Source of the DNA: SHAN690 sp041391765
GTDB taxonomy: Bacteria; Bacteroidota; Bacteroidia; Flavobacteriales_G; Salibacteraceae
Length of the DNA stretch: 64,000 bases
Reading direction: 5' to 3'
Assembly: GCA_041391765.1 (NCBI GenBank)
Contig: JAWKNJ010000015.1
Coordinates: 62,001-126,000 of the forward strand
Below are positions 9,484 through 19,045 of this stretch, in pieces (the first letter of the stretch is position 1; every line of letters starts with the position of its first letter). Under the pieces are notes generated by a model. That model made no database searches. It was not told where the DNA came from and was given only the letters and a program-made list of their open reading frames with translations. Position numbers and translations under genes: made by a program.

Positions 9484-10561
9484 ACAGCAGCCTTTCTGCG
9501 TTTAAATAAGCCAGCAATACAGGTACCTGTGAGATCAGCAACGAAACGAGAAATGCTAAAATGAACACAATACTCGGATCCTCGTCGTCGCTGGTGCTTA
9601 AGAGCACTATAAAAATGGAAGAGGCATAAAATGAGCAGCACTGACTTTCGATGTCCGTAGCCCAGCTCCATCAGCCGATGGTGGATGGATTTGTCCGCTG
9701 CAAATGGGGACATTCCGCGAGATATTCGGTAAGATAAATTCTCAGCTGTATCGGTCAATGGATACACCAATGCAGCCATCGCAACACAGGTTTTGAAATT
9801 TTAATAAGTCATTTGGAACTTGATCTACCGGATATTCTATGAGCTTGATTGCCAAAACCGACAACACTAATCCTATCGTTAGTGGAACCACTATCACCCA
9901 AAGGAAAATCTTGGCCGGAGAGAAGTTATAACCAAAGCTAACTGAACCAGCCAGCGCGAAAGCTAGTACTGTGTAGTTCTTCAATCGCACCGCCATTAAG
10001 GAATCAAGAACCCATAGCCGTGCACGCGATAACACCAACACCTCCGGCAAGACCATCGACACCATCGATTAGGTTAATTGCATTTACAATGACAGTGTAA
10101 GTCAGAATCGACAAGAAAATGCTACCCCATTCAGGCAAATCATACACTCCAAAAAGGCCGTGCATGCTGGTGATTCTGATGTCACCCATAATGACAAGGA
10201 TGAAGGCTACAATCAAGTGTCCGGCTAACTTCTTTACAGGAGCGGTTCCGATGATGTCATCCTTAATTCCGATGAAAAAAAGAATAATCATGGACGCCCC
10301 GATGTATTGAAAGTCTTTTAGTGCTCGGCCCATTTGACTCACATCTTGCATCTCATCGAAAGGATACCACATGAGGTAAGAAAAAAGTGTTCCGGCAAAA
10401 ATCAGGATGCCGCCGATGGTTGGGATTCTTCGGAAGTGGAGTTTGCGCGCTTCGCCAGGTTCATCAACCAATCTTTTCAAGTATGCCACCTTGATGAGTG
10501 CCGGAAATGAGAGCACTCCGATCATTAAGGCTGTAATAAATGTAAGTAGGATGTTAATCAT
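9480..10561 (-). pseudogene. WecA/MraY-like undecaprenyl-phosphate sugar-phosphate transferase, frame-disrupted
   Basis: A polytopic membrane enzyme of the type that loads a sugar-1-phosphate onto undecaprenyl phosphate to start O-antigen or capsule synthesis. The intact N-terminal 185 codons (10561-10004) include the DEPGEARKLHFRRIPTIGG start loop, a conserved KDD triplet, and the family motif NAINLIDGVDGLAGG. After about 10040 the frame changes repeatedly, but the expected downstream pieces are readable: a glycine/serine region, SVLAIKLIEYPVDQVPNDLL, and the histidine motif region (ADKS-IHHRLMELGYGH, lacking one base). The span of 1082 bases (360 codons) matches the family. It ends in an ATGA overlap with the Wzi-like gene and follows the other Wzi-like gene by 2 bases. 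Confidence 0.75.
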
Positions 10562-10563
10562 GA

Positions 10564-12120
10564 TTAAAAGTCCATGTAGCGATTAAACAAATTGGTTCGA
10601 AACGCGATATAGGGATAGTTCGTAACCATTGGAGCTCCCGTGGCGAAGGTTTGATTTCGCTTTATCAATCCTGCAACGATTTGCGCATTTGATTTGGGGT
10701 TGACGACATACCCACCCTCTATTTTCACAAATGAAATTTGACTTGGATTCGAAACCGAATTCAGTCTTGATGAATGAAGCGATGCATTGACAAAAAGATC
10801 CCGCAATCGGTAACTTATCTTGAACAACATCTCATCCATGGCCACACCGAACGGATGACCAAGCATTTGATCGTTGTGTTGATAATAGTCCAATGCGTTG
10901 GTACCATTCTGAAGTGGTTCTTCAATGAAAACGGTACCTGTTGAATCAGCCGATGAGAAATAGAAGGCCTGCCCCACTTTGTTATACTCAACCTGCACAA
11001 CGAGATTTCGAACCGGGCCGAAAACCTTCATACCCACTTGAGCAGTCTGTCCACCACCCCTGTGGTTGAGTCCGTATTGTCCATAAAAGCGAACCATAGA
11101 GAATAAGGTAACTTGTCCATTAAAACCTGAAATGTGATTACGAATTCCGGTTCCAGAATAAACCCATGCAATTGGGTTGTAATATTCAACCACTGGCAAA
11201 TTGTTGTTTCTCCAAGTCCAAGTGGTGCCATCGAAAACACCAAAAGAAAACCAATGTGCCGGATCGAAACTTAAATAACTAAAGCGACCACCCATGCGTC
11301 TGAACAATACATCCGTTCCAGAATTAGTGGTTTTATCCAACGACTGCAAAACAGCCCAGGTTGTGCTGTATGTTATCTTGCTTTGCCAAAAACTGAGCTG
11401 AGTTCGTAGAAAAGGATAAGGAGAAACCGCATCTGAAAGCAGCATGGAGCGATAACCATAGCCCAAAAATTGCTTATCATGTCCAAACTGGACAAAAGAG
11501 TTCTTGTTAATCGCAACACCAAAGGATCCTGAAGTCATTGTATAGTCATAGTCATAGCTAGCCGATGTGTTGAATGGCTTCCATCGTCCATACCCCGGAA
11601 CAGCTCCTCGCTCGGGATCTTTTGCGTTGTCGACCGGACCCCGCTCCGACACCACACTATCCATGTAATTCGGAAATATGGATTGAGTCTCATAAAAACT
11701 CGTATTGAAAAATAACCTCTTTGAAACAGTTCCACTAAAAGAATAGCCCCGTGTGTTTGTATAGTATCTTCTTCCAACTGCATCGATTTCGTTACTGCCT
11801 TCCAAATTGAAAGCCACGTCACCCTGAAGGTTGAAGTTGGTTGTGTGAACGTCAAACAGGTGTTCATTCTTGATCTTTCGCATAACCCAGCTTTTGTATT
11901 TCCTGCGCGACCAGTTTCGAGTGTCCGCATCGTAAATGGAATCAAGCTTGTCCATGTCCACGGGGTATGGGCCAAATCCCGTTGGTTTGATTTCTTTGGA
12001 ACGTACAAGATATGCTTCCACAAGGGCAGTCTGTTCAGGGTTGAGTGGAGAAAGAATTTGCTGCGCAAATAGCGGTCGCACTAGCAACAGTGCCATCATC
12101 ATAAATAGGGTTCGCAGCAT
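10564..12120 (-). CDS. Wzi-like outer-membrane protein (capsule assembly family)
   Basis: A 518-residue protein with an N-terminal signal peptide (hydrophobic to about residue 19, cleavage near LFAQ). The remainder alternates aromatic and polar residues typical of an outer-membrane beta barrel and ends in FRTNLFNRYMDF. The block FVQFGHDKQFLGYGYRSMLLSD is the conserved centre of Bacteroidota Wzi-type proteins. In the family, Wzi binds exported capsule at the cell surface; the same function here is inference from family and neighbours. It lies between fcl upstream (9-base gap) and the WecA-like transferase downstream (2-base gap) in a minus-strand operon, and has a paralogue two genes further on. 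Confidence 0.75.
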   Translation of the reverse strand: MLRTLFMMMALLLVRPLFAQQILSPLNPEQTALVEAYLVRSKEIKPTGFGPYPVDMDKLDSIYDADTRNWSRRKYKSWVMRKIKNEHLFDVHTTNFNLQGDVAFNLEGSNEIDAVGRRYYTNTRGYSFSGTVSKRLFFNTSFYETQSIFPNYMDSVVSERGPVDNAKDPERGAVPGYGRWKPFNTSASYDYDYTMTSGSFGVAINKNSFVQFGHDKQFLGYGYRSMLLSDAVSPYPFLRTQLSFWQSKITYSTTWAVLQSLDKTTNSGTDVLFRRMGGRFSYLSFDPAHWFSFGVFDGTTWTWRNNNLPVVEYYNPIAWVYSGTGIRNHISGFNGQVTLFSMVRFYGQYGLNHRGGGQTAQVGMKVFGPVRNLVVQVEYNKVGQAFYFSSADSTGTVFIEEPLQNGTNALDYYQHNDQMLGHPFGVAMDEMLFKISYRLRDLFVNASLHSSRLNSVSNPSQISFVKIEGGYVVNPKSNAQIVAGLIKRNQTFATGAPMVTNYPYIAFRTNLFNRYMDF

Positions 12121-12129
12121 GAAGCTAAA

Positions 12130-13077
12130 TTAAGCCGAAATGGAGAACTGTTGTGAGTCTTTCACGGAGTTGTAAACAGCTTGAATTCCATCCCTGAGCT
12201 CAATCTTGTGCTTCCAACCTAAGGAGTGAAGTTTGCTTACATCCATCAATTTACGGGGGGTGCCATCTGGCTTGGAACTATTAAATGTCAAGCGGCCATC
12301 AAATCCGGTCACCTCCGCTACCATTTCTGCTAATTCTTTGATGGACACATCAGTTCCAACACCGACATTGACAAACTGTCTTCCATCATAGTTTTCCATT
12401 AAAAAGAGACAAGCATTTGCAACATCATCCACATGCATGAACTCCCTGCGCGGAGTTCCTGTACCCCAAATTTCAACCTCACTCCTTCCTTCAACAACAG
12501 CGCTATGAAACTTGCGGAGTAAGGCCGGAAGCACGTGTGAATTCTGAAGGTCGTAGTTGTCATTGGGACCATACAAATTGGTCGGCATAGCCGAAATAAA
12601 GTTACACCCATGCTGATCGCGATAGGCTTCGCACAACTTTATGCCTGCAATCTTGGCAACAGCATACGGCTCATTGGTTTGTTCGAGGAAACCCTGAAGC
12701 AAGTATTCTTCCTTCAACGGTTGCGGAGCGAGCTTCGGATAGATGCAGCTGGAACCTAAGAACAGAAGCTTAGTCACTTGATGCAAGTGACACGCGTGAA
12801 CCACGTTTGTTTCAATCATCAAGTTATCATACAGAAAGTCTGCACGATAGGTATTATTGGCAACGATGCCACCCACCTTTGCCGCGGCCATGAACACAAA
12901 CTCCGGCTTACATTCTGCAAAGAACTCATTAACCGATTGCTGGCTTTTCAAATCGAGCTCAGCAGAATTCCGCGTGATGATATTCGAATAACCATTGGAT
13001 TCCAGCAAGCGAACAATGGCCGATCCAACCATTCCGCGATGACCGGCAACATAAATCCCGCTGTCCTTTTTTATCAT
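12130..13077 (-). CDS. fcl: GDP-L-fucose synthase
   Basis: A 315-residue short-chain dehydrogenase/reductase that epimerises and reduces GDP-4-keto-6-deoxymannose to GDP-L-fucose. The NADP-binding motif GHRGMVGSAIVR is at residues 12-23; the catalytic YxxxK is in NEPYAVAKIAG, preceded by the serine block GSSCIYPK. Family-specific blocks (AAKVGGI, PTNLYGPNDNYD) are present. Its start overlaps the end of gmd by 4 bases, so the two are translationally coupled steps of one pathway. The product feeds fucose into surface polysaccharide, consistent with the downstream Wzi-like and WecA-like genes. Confidence 0.95.
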   Translation of the reverse strand: MIKKDSGIYVAGHRGMVGSAIVRLLESNGYSNIITRNSAELDLKSQQSVNEFFAECKPEFVFMAAAKVGGIVANNTYRADFLYDNLMIETNVVHACHLHQVTKLLFLGSSCIYPKLAPQPLKEEYLLQGFLEQTNEPYAVAKIAGIKLCEAYRDQHGCNFISAMPTNLYGPNDNYDLQNSHVLPALLRKFHSAVVEGRSEVEIWGTGTPRREFMHVDDVANACLFLMENYDGRQFVNVGVGTDVSIKELAEMVAEVTGFDGRLTFNSSKPDGTPRKLMDVSKLHSLGWKHKIELRDGIQAVYNSVKDSQQFSISA

Positions 13078-14162
13078 TCGTGCGATTGAATGATGTTGTG
13101 CCCCGCCTCGATCAAGTGTTTGTCACGAGTAAACCGCTCTAAGTCGGCCTTCACCATGTCGCTGCACATTTGTTCTACTGTACGAGTAGCCGTCCAGCCT
13201 AATTTCTCTTTGGCTTTTGACGCGTTTCCAATCAAAAGGTCAACCTCGGTTGGTCGGAAGTATTTCGGATCAATTTCCACAATGATCTCGCCAGTCGCTC
13301 TGTCCGTTCCTTTTTCATTCACACCTTCTCCGCTCCAATCGATTTCAACGCCAATCTCTTTGAAGGAAAGCTCGACAAACTCACGAACTGGAATGGTCTT
13401 GCCGGTAGCTAGAACGAAATCTTCTGGCTCAACCTGTTGAAGCATTCTCCACATGCCTTCCACATAATCTTGGGCATGCCCCCAATCACGCTTAGCGTCT
13501 AGATTACCCAAGAACAATTTCTTCTGCATTCCAAGCTTGTACTTGGCAGCAGCACGAGTGATCTTTCGTGTTACGAACGTTTCACCACGCAGCGGTGATT
13601 CATGATTAAACAAGATTCCATTACAAGCGAATATGCCATATGCCTCGCGATAGTTCTTGCAAATCCAAAAGGCATAAAGCTTAGCCACAGCATACGGACT
13701 GCGCGGATAGAAAGGAGTTTTTTCAGACTGAGGAACTTCCTGCACCAAACCATACAACTCAGAGGTAGACGCTTGATAAAACTTCGTTTTTTTCTCAAGT
13801 CTCAAGATTCGAATGGCTTCCAGCAATCGCAGCGTGCCAAGTGCATCGGCATTTGCCGTGTATTCAGGCGTTTCAAACGACACTTTTACATGACTTTGGG
13901 CAGCGAGGTTGTAGATCTCATCAGGCTGCGTTTCCTGAACAATGCGGATCAGATTCGTACTATCAGTCAAATCACCATAGTGAAGATGAAATCGAAGATT
14001 TTTTTCGTGAGGATCTTGATATAGATGGTCGATACGCTCAGTGTTGAACAAACTACTTCTGCGCTTTACTCCATGAACTATGTATCCCTTTTCCAGTAGC
14101 AACTCAGCCAGGTATGCTCCGTCCTGACCCGTTATGCCCGTTATTAATGCAACTTTAGACAT
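13074..14162 (-). CDS. gmd: GDP-mannose 4,6-dehydratase
   Basis: A 362-residue SDR enzyme that makes GDP-4-keto-6-deoxymannose, the substrate for the next gene. It starts MSKVALITGITGQDGAYLAE with the GxxGxxG NADP motif; the sugar-nucleotide loop KRRSSLFNTERIDH and catalytic YAVAKLYAFW are present. I chose the ATG at 14162: an in-frame ATG exists at 14216, but the extra 18 residues are not family-like. The first gene of the minus-strand surface-polysaccharide operon gmd-fcl-wzi-wecA-wzi; its promoter should lie in the 157-base divergent gap before the exporter operon. Confidence 0.96.
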   Translation of the reverse strand: MSKVALITGITGQDGAYLAELLLEKGYIVHGVKRRSSLFNTERIDHLYQDPHEKNLRFHLHYGDLTDSTNLIRIVQETQPDEIYNLAAQSHVKVSFETPEYTANADALGTLRLLEAIRILRLEKKTKFYQASTSELYGLVQEVPQSEKTPFYPRSPYAVAKLYAFWICKNYREAYGIFACNGILFNHESPLRGETFVTRKITRAAAKYKLGMQKKLFLGNLDAKRDWGHAQDYVEGMWRMLQQVEPEDFVLATGKTIPVREFVELSFKEIGVEIDWSGEGVNEKGTDRATGEIIVEIDPKYFRPTEVDLLIGNASKAKEKLGWTATRTVEQMCSDMVKADLERFTRDKHLIEAGHNIIQSHE

Positions 14163-14318
14163 GGCGCGAAGGTATGCTTTTGACTCCCCAAATGGCGTTG
14201 GAATCAACCCTAACATTTGATAACATGAATTCCTAATAGTTCATAACATGATCTTAAACTTGAGCGTGCTAGAGATCAGGACAATATATTCGGTATTCCA
14301 ACCATCGCCTAATCTGAA

Positions 14319-15578
14319 ATGATCAACGCTCGCTACCTCATTGCAATTGGAATTCTGCTGGCCATAGCAGGAGCCTATTTAGGGTTTTCGAACGATGAGG
14401 ATACCGCTGGGGCGACCGCCACCGTGATGCGGGGAGAGGTGAGCATTTCAGTAAAAACCACCGGAGAACTTCAGGCCAAAGAATCTGAGAAAATTCTTGG
14501 GCCTCCCGGCATGCGTCAAGCAAACATTTGGCAGACCAACATCACAGAAATGGTACCCGAAGGCACTATAGTTGACTCGGGAGACTATATAGCTACACTT
14601 GACCGAACGGAGGTGGCAGACAAATTGAAAAACCTAAGTTCCGAACTCGACAAGTCCGAATCGCAATACATCGCACAAAAGCTGGATACATCGCTGACTC
14701 TACGTGAAGCACGCAACAATTTGGTGAATTTGCGCTACGCAATGGAGGAAAAAAAGCTCGTATTCGATCAATCCAAGTATGAAGCACCGGCTGTTCAGCG
14801 ACAAGCCCAAATTGACATGGAAAAATCAAATCGCGAGTATCAACAAGCGATTGAAAACCTGAAACTCAAAGTAGAGCAAGCGGTCGCAAAAACCAACGAA
14901 GTATTTGCCACCTACTCCCAAATCAAAAACAACTACGAATTCGCAAAGAACCTACTGGGTCAGTTTACGATAAACGCTCCCAAAGGAGGAATGGTAATCT
15001 ACCACCGCGATTGGGACGGAAAGAAAATTCAGGTTGGCTCAAGGGTCTCCACCTGGAATCCCATCGTGGCCACCTTGCCCAATCTTAAGACCATGGTTTC
15101 CGTTACCTATGTCAATGAAGTGGACATCAGCAAGGTGAAAGAGGGCCAAAAGGTTCGAATTGGTATCGATGCCTTTCCCGACCGTGAATTTGCTGGTTTA
15201 ATCACCGCTGTGGCTAACGTTGGCGAGCAAATGCCTAACACGGATGCGAAGGTGTTTGAGGTTGTCATCGAGCTGAATGAAAGCGATAGCATCCTTCGCC
15301 CTGCAATGACCACCAGCAATGAAATCTCTGTATCCAATCACAGCAATGTTCTCTACCTTCCCATTGAAGCTGTCTATTCTTTCGGTGACATGAAGGCTGT
15401 GTATGTGGACGGAATTGGCGGTGTGCACGTTAAGGAAATAACTACAGGAGAATCAAACGATAATCTCATCATAATAACTCAAGGTCTGGAAGAAGGTGAG
15501 GAAGTTCTGATCGTTCCAACCGCTAAAGAAAATGTGAGTGACACCATTCGATTGATCCAAACCACAGCTTCGATCTAG
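14319..15578 (+). CDS. HlyD/MacA-type periplasmic adaptor (membrane fusion protein)
   Basis: A 419-residue adaptor that bridges an inner-membrane ABC permease to an outer-membrane TolC channel. It has one N-terminal membrane anchor (residues 5-23), a biotinyl-lipoyl-like half near GDYIATLDRTEV, a coiled-coil hairpin at about residues 100-210 rich in Lys/Glu/Gln, the returning lipoyl segment (FTINAPKGGMVIYHRDW) and a beta-barrel domain ending LPIEAVYSFGD. It is the first gene of a four-gene exporter operon; the next gene starts 4 bases after its stop. The substrate is unknown; MacAB-type systems export peptides, lipids or macrolides. Confidence 0.85.
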   Translation: MINARYLIAIGILLAIAGAYLGFSNDEDTAGATATVMRGEVSISVKTTGELQAKESEKILGPPGMRQANIWQTNITEMVPEGTIVDSGDYIATLDRTEVADKLKNLSSELDKSESQYIAQKLDTSLTLREARNNLVNLRYAMEEKKLVFDQSKYEAPAVQRQAQIDMEKSNREYQQAIENLKLKVEQAVAKTNEVFATYSQIKNNYEFAKNLLGQFTINAPKGGMVIYHRDWDGKKIQVGSRVSTWNPIVATLPNLKTMVSVTYVNEVDISKVKEGQKVRIGIDAFPDREFAGLITAVANVGEQMPNTDAKVFEVVIELNESDSILRPAMTTSNEISVSNHSNVLYLPIEAVYSFGDMKAVYVDGIGGVHVKEITTGESNDNLIIITQGLEEGEEVLIVPTAKENVSDTIRLIQTTASI

Positions 15579-15581
15579 TTC

Positions 15582-16928
15582 ATGAATCGCCTGCACCCGC
15601 AAGTATGGATGTATAATTTGTTGGTCGCTTTGGAGGCTGTACAGTCCAACAAAGTCAGATCAACGCTGACCGCGCTCGGAATTATATTTGGGGTTGCAGC
15701 GGTCATCAGCATGCTGGCAGTGGGTAATGGGGCCGAAAAAGAAGTGATGGACATGATGAAACTGGTTGGTTCAAACAACATTGTCATTCAACCATTTGAG
15801 GGTGAAGCGGAAGAAACAGAAGAGGGAAGCAAACAGAAAAAAAAGTACTCACCCGGGCTCAGTTTAGAGGATATTGAAAACATCCGAAGCACTGTTCCAA
15901 ACATTGAAAACATATGCCCTGAAGTTAAGTACGATCTAGCCGTAGTGGCCAATGGAAAGCGAGTAAAGAGTTCGATTATTGGAGTGAATCGAGAATTTTT
16001 CGAAGTATTTAACCTTGAGTTTAGCGAAGGAAGCGTTTTCAGTAAAGAGCAGGTTCGATCAAGCAAAGCGGTGTGCGTTATCGGAAGCGGCCTTCGCCAG
16101 CGGTTATTTCCGGGCATTGACCCAATTAACAAACAAATCAAATGCGGTGGTGTTTGGTATACCATCGTTGGTGTTTTGAGCGGAAAATCAGTCGCTGGCA
16201 AAGAGCTTGAGGCGCTAGGTGTAAGTCGATATGCGAACGAGGTTTTAGTACCGATTAAAACGTTGCTACTACGCTATAAAAACAAACACTTGGTTACCGA
16301 GCAGATGATCAACGCATCGCACCAGGAGGATGGTATGGATGACGAAGAGAGTGCCACCTCCCAACCGAAGGAGGACCATCACCAGCTGAGCAAGATCACC
16401 ATTCAAGTAAGTGACGCGACTAAAATTTCCGGAACGGTTCAGTGGCTGGAACGTAAACTATTGCTTGCGCACAACAATCGGAAAGACTTCGAAATCAAAG
16501 TGCCCGAGTTGCTCTTAAAACAGCAACAGAATACCAAGAAAATATTCAATCTAGTTTTGGGTGCCATTGCCGGAATATCGCTGCTAATCGGAGGCATTGG
16601 GATCATGAATATCATGCTCGCATCCGTGATGGAGCGCATACGGGAAATTGGCGTGCGCATGGCCATTGGCGCCAAGAAGGCCGACATACGTATGCAATTT
16701 ATGTTTGAGGCGTTGATCATTAGCGTTGGCGGGGGTATTTTGGGCGTGGCTCTAGGGTTTTTGATCGCCTATCTGATTCAAACCGTATTTGACATTCAGA
16801 CCATCATCTCCACCTCGTCCGTCATCTTTTCATTTACTGTGTCCGCTTTGGTTGGCATTGCATTTGGCTATTTCCCAGCCAAATCCGCCTCTGATCGCGA
16901 TCCGGTTCAATCCCTGCGGTATGAATAA
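15582..16928 (+). CDS. MacB-like ABC permease (FtsX domain, no ATPase domain)
   Basis: A 448-residue permease. One N-terminal membrane segment follows KVRSTLTALGIIFGVAAVISMLAVGNGA, the hallmark of MacB-type proteins. A large periplasmic domain (about residues 60-310) then precedes three C-terminal membrane segments, including GIGIMNIMLASVMERIREIGVRMAIGAKK, the conserved FtsX coupling loop. In E. coli MacB the ATPase is fused; here it is a separate gene two positions downstream. A charged Gln/Lys/Glu-rich insertion (about residues 70-90 and 245-265) lies in the periplasmic domain. Its stop overlaps the TolC gene start by 8 bases. Confidence 0.88.
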   Translation: MNRLHPQVWMYNLLVALEAVQSNKVRSTLTALGIIFGVAAVISMLAVGNGAEKEVMDMMKLVGSNNIVIQPFEGEAEETEEGSKQKKKYSPGLSLEDIENIRSTVPNIENICPEVKYDLAVVANGKRVKSSIIGVNREFFEVFNLEFSEGSVFSKEQVRSSKAVCVIGSGLRQRLFPGIDPINKQIKCGGVWYTIVGVLSGKSVAGKELEALGVSRYANEVLVPIKTLLLRYKNKHLVTEQMINASHQEDGMDDEESATSQPKEDHHQLSKITIQVSDATKISGTVQWLERKLLLAHNNRKDFEIKVPELLLKQQQNTKKIFNLVLGAIAGISLLIGGIGIMNIMLASVMERIREIGVRMAIGAKKADIRMQFMFEALIISVGGGILGVALGFLIAYLIQTVFDIQTIISTSSVIFSFTVSALVGIAFGYFPAKSASDRDPVQSLRYE

Positions 16929-18360
16929 GCTAATAACGACCTTATTCGGGTTGATTTCTTCTCTGGCACTGGCTCAGGAAGTGTCGTTGAGTGAGGTGAT
17001 CGAAATGGCTCAAAAGCAGAGCACCCAAAGCCGGATCAACACAGCGAATTATGTTGCCAGCACCTACAACTATGACATCTATTATAAGGGCATGTTACCC
17101 TCCGTTGGTCTGAGCGCCACTTTGCCTAACCTGAACCGATCGCTGGATAAAATCACGCTGCCGGATGGAACGGACGATTTCGTCCAGCGCAGTCAGATGT
17201 TCAGCAACGCAGGGCTGACGATCAATCAACCCCTGATTTGGACCGGGGGTAATGTTTACTTCAATCCAAGCATTCAGCGTATTGACATTTTCGGCAACAA
17301 TCCGAGTACCACATATCTGGGCAATCCTGTCAGTTTTGGCCTTTCCCAACCCATTTTCGGCTTTAACCCCTACAAATGGTCGAGAAAAACGGAACCCCTT
17401 CGCCTTCAGGTGGCGGAGCAAAAGCGGGTTGAAAACAAAGAGGATGTATCCATCCAAACAGTGCGTTTCTATTTCAACTGGTTGACTGCAACCATGCAAT
17501 ACGAACTCTCCCAGATATTCCAACGGCACAACGACACCATTTTTCAGATCAGCAAAGGCCGCTATGAAATGGGGAAAATTGCCGAAAACGATTTGCTCCA
17601 GGCCGAGCTCAACGCACTCACTTCAAACATCAACCTGCAGCAAAGCGAATTCGAGTTGCAATTGGCCACGATGAAAATGGAGCAGTTCCTGAATGACGAC
17701 CTCGGAGGCGCCACTCCAGTGATTGACACGGGCGTGACTTCGATCGAAATCAGTTTTGAGCAGGCGCTCCACTTGGCGCGGGAAAACATGTCAGACTTCG
17801 ACAACTACGAAGTGCAATTGCTTGATGCCGAAAGAGAAATTGCTCAGCAACGAGCGAACACCCGGCCAACGTTCAGTGTATTTGGCACTTATGGATTGAC
17901 TCAAAGTGGTCAAAAACCGGAGGATGTAATAACCAACACCCAGGATCGTCAACTGCTCGTTGTGCAACTGGACGTTCCCCTTTACCAGTTCGGTTTGAAT
18001 CGCACCCGCACCGATCTGGCCCAGTTGAATCGGGAAATTCTGAGCGATCAACTGAGCCTGAATCAGCGCGCATTGGAACAATTGGTGTTTGAGCGAGTAG
18101 GGAATTTTATCCGACTGCAAAATCAGGTTGAGATAGCGCGCAGGGCCGACTTTGTTGCCAATAAAGGCTATGAAGTGACGCGACAGCGTTTCATGATCGG
18201 AAAGATCGACATGCTGGAACTTAACAATGCCATTACGAGAAAGACACAAGCCAGAATGGATTATGTGAGCACCCTCAGAGATTACTGGGCGGCCTACTAC
18301 GAAATCCGCAAGCTTTGTCACTTCGACTTTCGCACCAACCAGCCCATTACCATTGAGTAG
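16921..18360 (+). CDS. TolC-family outer-membrane efflux protein
   Basis: A 479-residue outer-membrane channel subunit. The ATG at 16921, overlapping the permease stop, gives a proper signal peptide (MNKLITTLFGLISSLALAQ); longer in-frame starts read into the permease gene and were rejected. Two long alpha-helical repeats rich in Gln, Glu and Ala (about residues 150-280 and 330-460), with LQAELNALTSN and EQLVFERVGNFIRLQNQ, match the OEP repeat pattern. It works with the adaptor, permease and ATPase of the same operon. A second, more distant TolC-family gene occurs at 32.6 kb. Confidence 0.87.
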   Translation: MNKLITTLFGLISSLALAQEVSLSEVIEMAQKQSTQSRINTANYVASTYNYDIYYKGMLPSVGLSATLPNLNRSLDKITLPDGTDDFVQRSQMFSNAGLTINQPLIWTGGNVYFNPSIQRIDIFGNNPSTTYLGNPVSFGLSQPIFGFNPYKWSRKTEPLRLQVAEQKRVENKEDVSIQTVRFYFNWLTATMQYELSQIFQRHNDTIFQISKGRYEMGKIAENDLLQAELNALTSNINLQQSEFELQLATMKMEQFLNDDLGGATPVIDTGVTSIEISFEQALHLARENMSDFDNYEVQLLDAEREIAQQRANTRPTFSVFGTYGLTQSGQKPEDVITNTQDRQLLVVQLDVPLYQFGLNRTRTDLAQLNREILSDQLSLNQRALEQLVFERVGNFIRLQNQVEIARRADFVANKGYEVTRQRFMIGKIDMLELNNAITRKTQARMDYVSTLRDYWAAYYEIRKLCHFDFRTNQPITIE

Positions 18361-19045
18361 CAGCGCGACCATAGTGCTATCGCATATTGGCAAAACCTAT
18401 GAAATGGGTGCTTTCAGCGTGGAAGTGCTCAAGGATTTGAGCTTGGAAATTCATCCGGGTGAGTTCATTGCCTTGATGGGACCTTCGGGTTCGGGAAAGT
18501 CCACGTTGATGAATATTCTTGGATGCTTGGACACCGCAACCGTGGGTCAGTATGTTTTAAACGGACTGAATGTAAGCGAAGCCAACGATGAACAATTGGC
18601 AGAAATCCGAAACTCTGAAATAGGGTTCGTGTTTCAAACATTCAACCTGCTGCCTAAATACACAGCACTAGAAAATGTGGCTCTTCCCTTGATTTATGCC
18701 GGAAAGAACAAGGTTGAAAGGCTTGAAGCGGCCAAAAATGTTATCGAGAAGGTGGGGCTAGGTGATCGCGGCCATCACAAACCGAATGAGCTTTCAGGTG
18801 GGCAGCGCCAGCGTGTTGCCATTGCCAGGGCATTGATCAACGACCCTGCAATTATACTGGCAGATGAACCCACGGGAAATCTTGATTCTAAAACATCCGT
18901 GGAGATACTGGACCTATTTGACCAACTGCACCAAAGTGGCAACACCATCGTTATGGTCACGCACGAAGAAGACGTTGCTCAGCGTGCACAAAAAATTGTT
19001 CGGATGCGGGATGGAAGAATAGAGACTAGTTCTAATCCACAATGA
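18353..19045 (+). CDS. ABC transporter ATP-binding protein, MacB/LolD type
   Basis: A 230-residue ATPase that energises the adjacent MacB-like permease. Walker A GPSGSGKST, signature LSGGQRQRVAIARAL, Walker B IILADEPTGNLDS and H-loop VTHE are complete, and NILGCLDTATVGQY is typical of the MacB/LolD clade. The start is a TTG at 18353 overlapping the TolC stop, indicating translational coupling. It ends 14 bases inside the convergent cysQ gene. Confidence 0.92.
   Translation: MSSSATIVLSHIGKTYEMGAFSVEVLKDLSLEIHPGEFIALMGPSGSGKSTLMNILGCLDTATVGQYVLNGLNVSEANDEQLAEIRNSEIGFVFQTFNLLPKYTALENVALPLIYAGKNKVERLEAAKNVIEKVGLGDRGHHKPNELSGGQRQRVAIARALINDPAIILADEPTGNLDSKTSVEILDLFDQLHQSGNTIVMVTHEEDVAQRAQKIVRMRDGRIETSSNPQ

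Noticed and set aside
11535..12068. 177-codon open frame on the minus strand inside the Wzi-like gene
   Set aside because: It is an alternative frame of the intact outer-membrane gene, with no signal peptide or recognisable domain.
16789..16920. Longer start for the first TolC gene
   Set aside because: The extra 44 codons lie inside the permease gene, and the ATG at 16921 gives a proper signal peptide.
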